IMG/VR virus record: IMGVR_UViG_3300007640_000156
Span: 1 to 29,523 of that record
Source: a virus
Length of the DNA: 29,523 bases
Strand: one strand, 5' to 3'
This document shows, one piece after another, positions 28,529 through 29,523 of this stretch; position 1 is the first letter of the stretch; each line of letters begins with the position of its first letter. Made by a program: the position numbers and the translations under genes. The notes under the pieces are model-generated. The model searched no databases. It saw only the letters and a program-made list of their open reading frames with translations, and had not been told where the DNA came from.

Positions 28529-29523
28529 ATGACGGTAGTCATGGAAGAACGACAGCTCGAACTGGAAGCGGAAGCACTCGGCATGGGTGCCCTTCGCTAC
28601 CGCAAAGAGAAGCCTATGCCATGGCGGGAGGAAGCAGCCCGTCTGTCTGAGCTCACCGAGCTGCCGCCCGGAAAGGAACTCATCCGTCGTGCCGTGCCGG
28701 TTCTCGCTAAGGCCCTCGAGGAGGACTTCGAGAAGGTCGAGGCAGGTGAGGCAGGCTACAAGCACTCCGCCTACTCACGCATCACAGGTGCTGACCCATG
28801 GGCACTGGCCTACATCGCCTGTCGTGTGTGTATCAACTCACTGTCGGCTCCGGCCATGCTGCAGACCATCTTGGTCCGCGTAGGTCAGCAGGTATGTGAC
28901 CACCTGCAGTTCGAGGAGCTGGCCCAGACCTCACCTGGATTGTACGAGGTCATCAACCGCAAGCTCTCCCGCACCACCAAGGGGAAGACTCGTGCCCGCA
29001 TCCTTCGGGATGCCACACGGTACTCCGAGGTGCACTGGGAGGAGTGGGATGCGCATGACAAGTTCCGCGTTGGTGAGTTTCTCGTCTTCCGGTTCATCGA
29101 CTACTGCAACCTGATGGAAGTCACCGACTCCAACAACACCCGCCGCAGCACCAAGCGGCTGACACCCACCGCACGGACTCAGGAGTGGCTCGACAAGGCT
29201 CACTCACGGTCCGAGCTGATGTCTCCGGTGCTCATGCCAATGGTATGCAAGCCTCGTAAGTGGTCCAACCCACTCAACGGGGGCTACCTCACTATCCGCC
29301 GGTACCTCGTGAAGACACTGAGCGCCGGCTATCGTGACGAGCTGTTCTCCATCGAGATGCCTGAGGTCTACGCCGCCCTGAACGCAGCGCAGGAGACGGG
29401 CTGGCGTGTCAACAGCCGTGTGCTCGGCGTGATGCGTCAGGTATGGGACAACGGCGGTGCGCTGGGCAAGCTGCCTCCCCGTGAGGATGCCCCTCTGCCG
29501 GCCCGTACGTGGGCTGAGGGCGA
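28529..29523 (+). CDS. T7-like single-subunit DNA-directed RNA polymerase, N-terminal part (3' end outside window)
   Basis: The frame is open from ATG 28529 to the window edge (331 codons). GGAGG lies 7 nt upstream. The visible part has the N-terminal domain pattern of T7 RNA polymerase: a start rich in Glu/Arg helix (MEERQLELEAEALGMGALRY), WALAYIACRVCINSL near residues 91-105, SRSELMSPVLMPMVCKPRKW near 229-248, NPLNGGYLTIR, EMPEVYAALNAAQETGWRVN near 278-297 and a VWDNGGALGKLPPRED block near 307-322. T7 RNA polymerase is 883 aa, so the palm and catalytic residues lie beyond the window. It would transcribe the middle and late genes. In T7 it is also the last main early gene. Confidence 0.95.
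   Translation, partial: MTVVMEERQLELEAEALGMGALRYRKEKPMPWREEAARLSELTELPPGKELIRRAVPVLAKALEEDFEKVEAGEAGYKHSAYSRITGADPWALAYIACRVCINSLSAPAMLQTILVRVGQQVCDHLQFEELAQTSPGLYEVINRKLSRTTKGKTRARILRDATRYSEVHWEEWDAHDKFRVGEFLVFRFIDYCNLMEVTDSNNTRRSTKRLTPTARTQEWLDKAHSRSELMSPVLMPMVCKPRKWSNPLNGGYLTIRRYLVKTLSAGYRDELFSIEMPEVYAALNAAQETGWRVNSRVLGVMRQVWDNGGALGKLPPREDAPLPARTWAEG

Overview
The window is a large part of a T7-like podovirus genome (short-tailed phage with its own single-subunit RNA polymerase) that also carries a tyrosine integrase and a tRNA-derived attachment site, so it is probably temperate or derived from temperate relatives. All genes lie on the + strand. Base composition is GC-rich and the tRNA half is bacterial in form; a proteobacterial host is likely, but the sequence does not name it. 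The order (late genes, then early genes, then RNA polymerase running off the right edge) means the assembly is permuted relative to the linear virion DNA. The DNA replication genes must lie beyond the window.

Layout. 3-740 is the end of a virion-associated protein. 753-14679 is the T7-order morphogenesis block: portal, a small protein, scaffold, a GNAT-like protein, major capsid protein, terminator, tail tubular A, tail tubular B, then gp13-, gp14-, gp15- and gp16-like internal virion proteins. 14742-18468 is the lysis/packaging block: holin-like protein, small terminase, a beta-lactamase-fold protein with degenerate catalytic motifs, an FmdB-like zinc ribbon joined to a membrane segment, and large terminase. 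Two small ORFs follow. 19061-20476 is a gene-free, repeat-rich region that probably contains the genome ends and the early leader. 20477-27120 is a compact early operon of mostly unknown small proteins (many ATGA overlaps), with a cytosine-C5 DNA methyltransferase, a SWIM zinc-finger protein and a MarR-like regulator. It is followed by the integrase (27122-28126), a tRNA-like element and attP (28186-28408), and the RNA polymerase gene (28529 onward).

The most striking signal is at 28242-28346. A perfect 5' half of a CAU-anticodon tRNA and a matching 3' acceptor strand flank a hairpin that replaces the variable and T arms. The 19-nt loop of that hairpin contains 14 nt exactly complementary to the ribosome-binding site CGAGAGGTGCTAAC, which occurs just before the start codons of three early genes (20477, 21044, 23401). 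A good sigma70-type promoter lies upstream. This looks like a tRNA-scaffolded antisense RNA that could silence a set of early phage genes. Because the tRNA half is also the likely attP, integration would move the antisense part behind the host tRNA promoter, suggesting a link between integration state and early-gene silencing. This is inference from sequence only.

Other notable points are a duplicated module (GGGCCCACCCTAGG followed by a palindromic stem-loop) after terL and before the RNA polymerase, a three-copy 77-bp repeat in the terminal region, a structured leader before the first early gene, and the lack of any recognisable gp17-type tail fibre.
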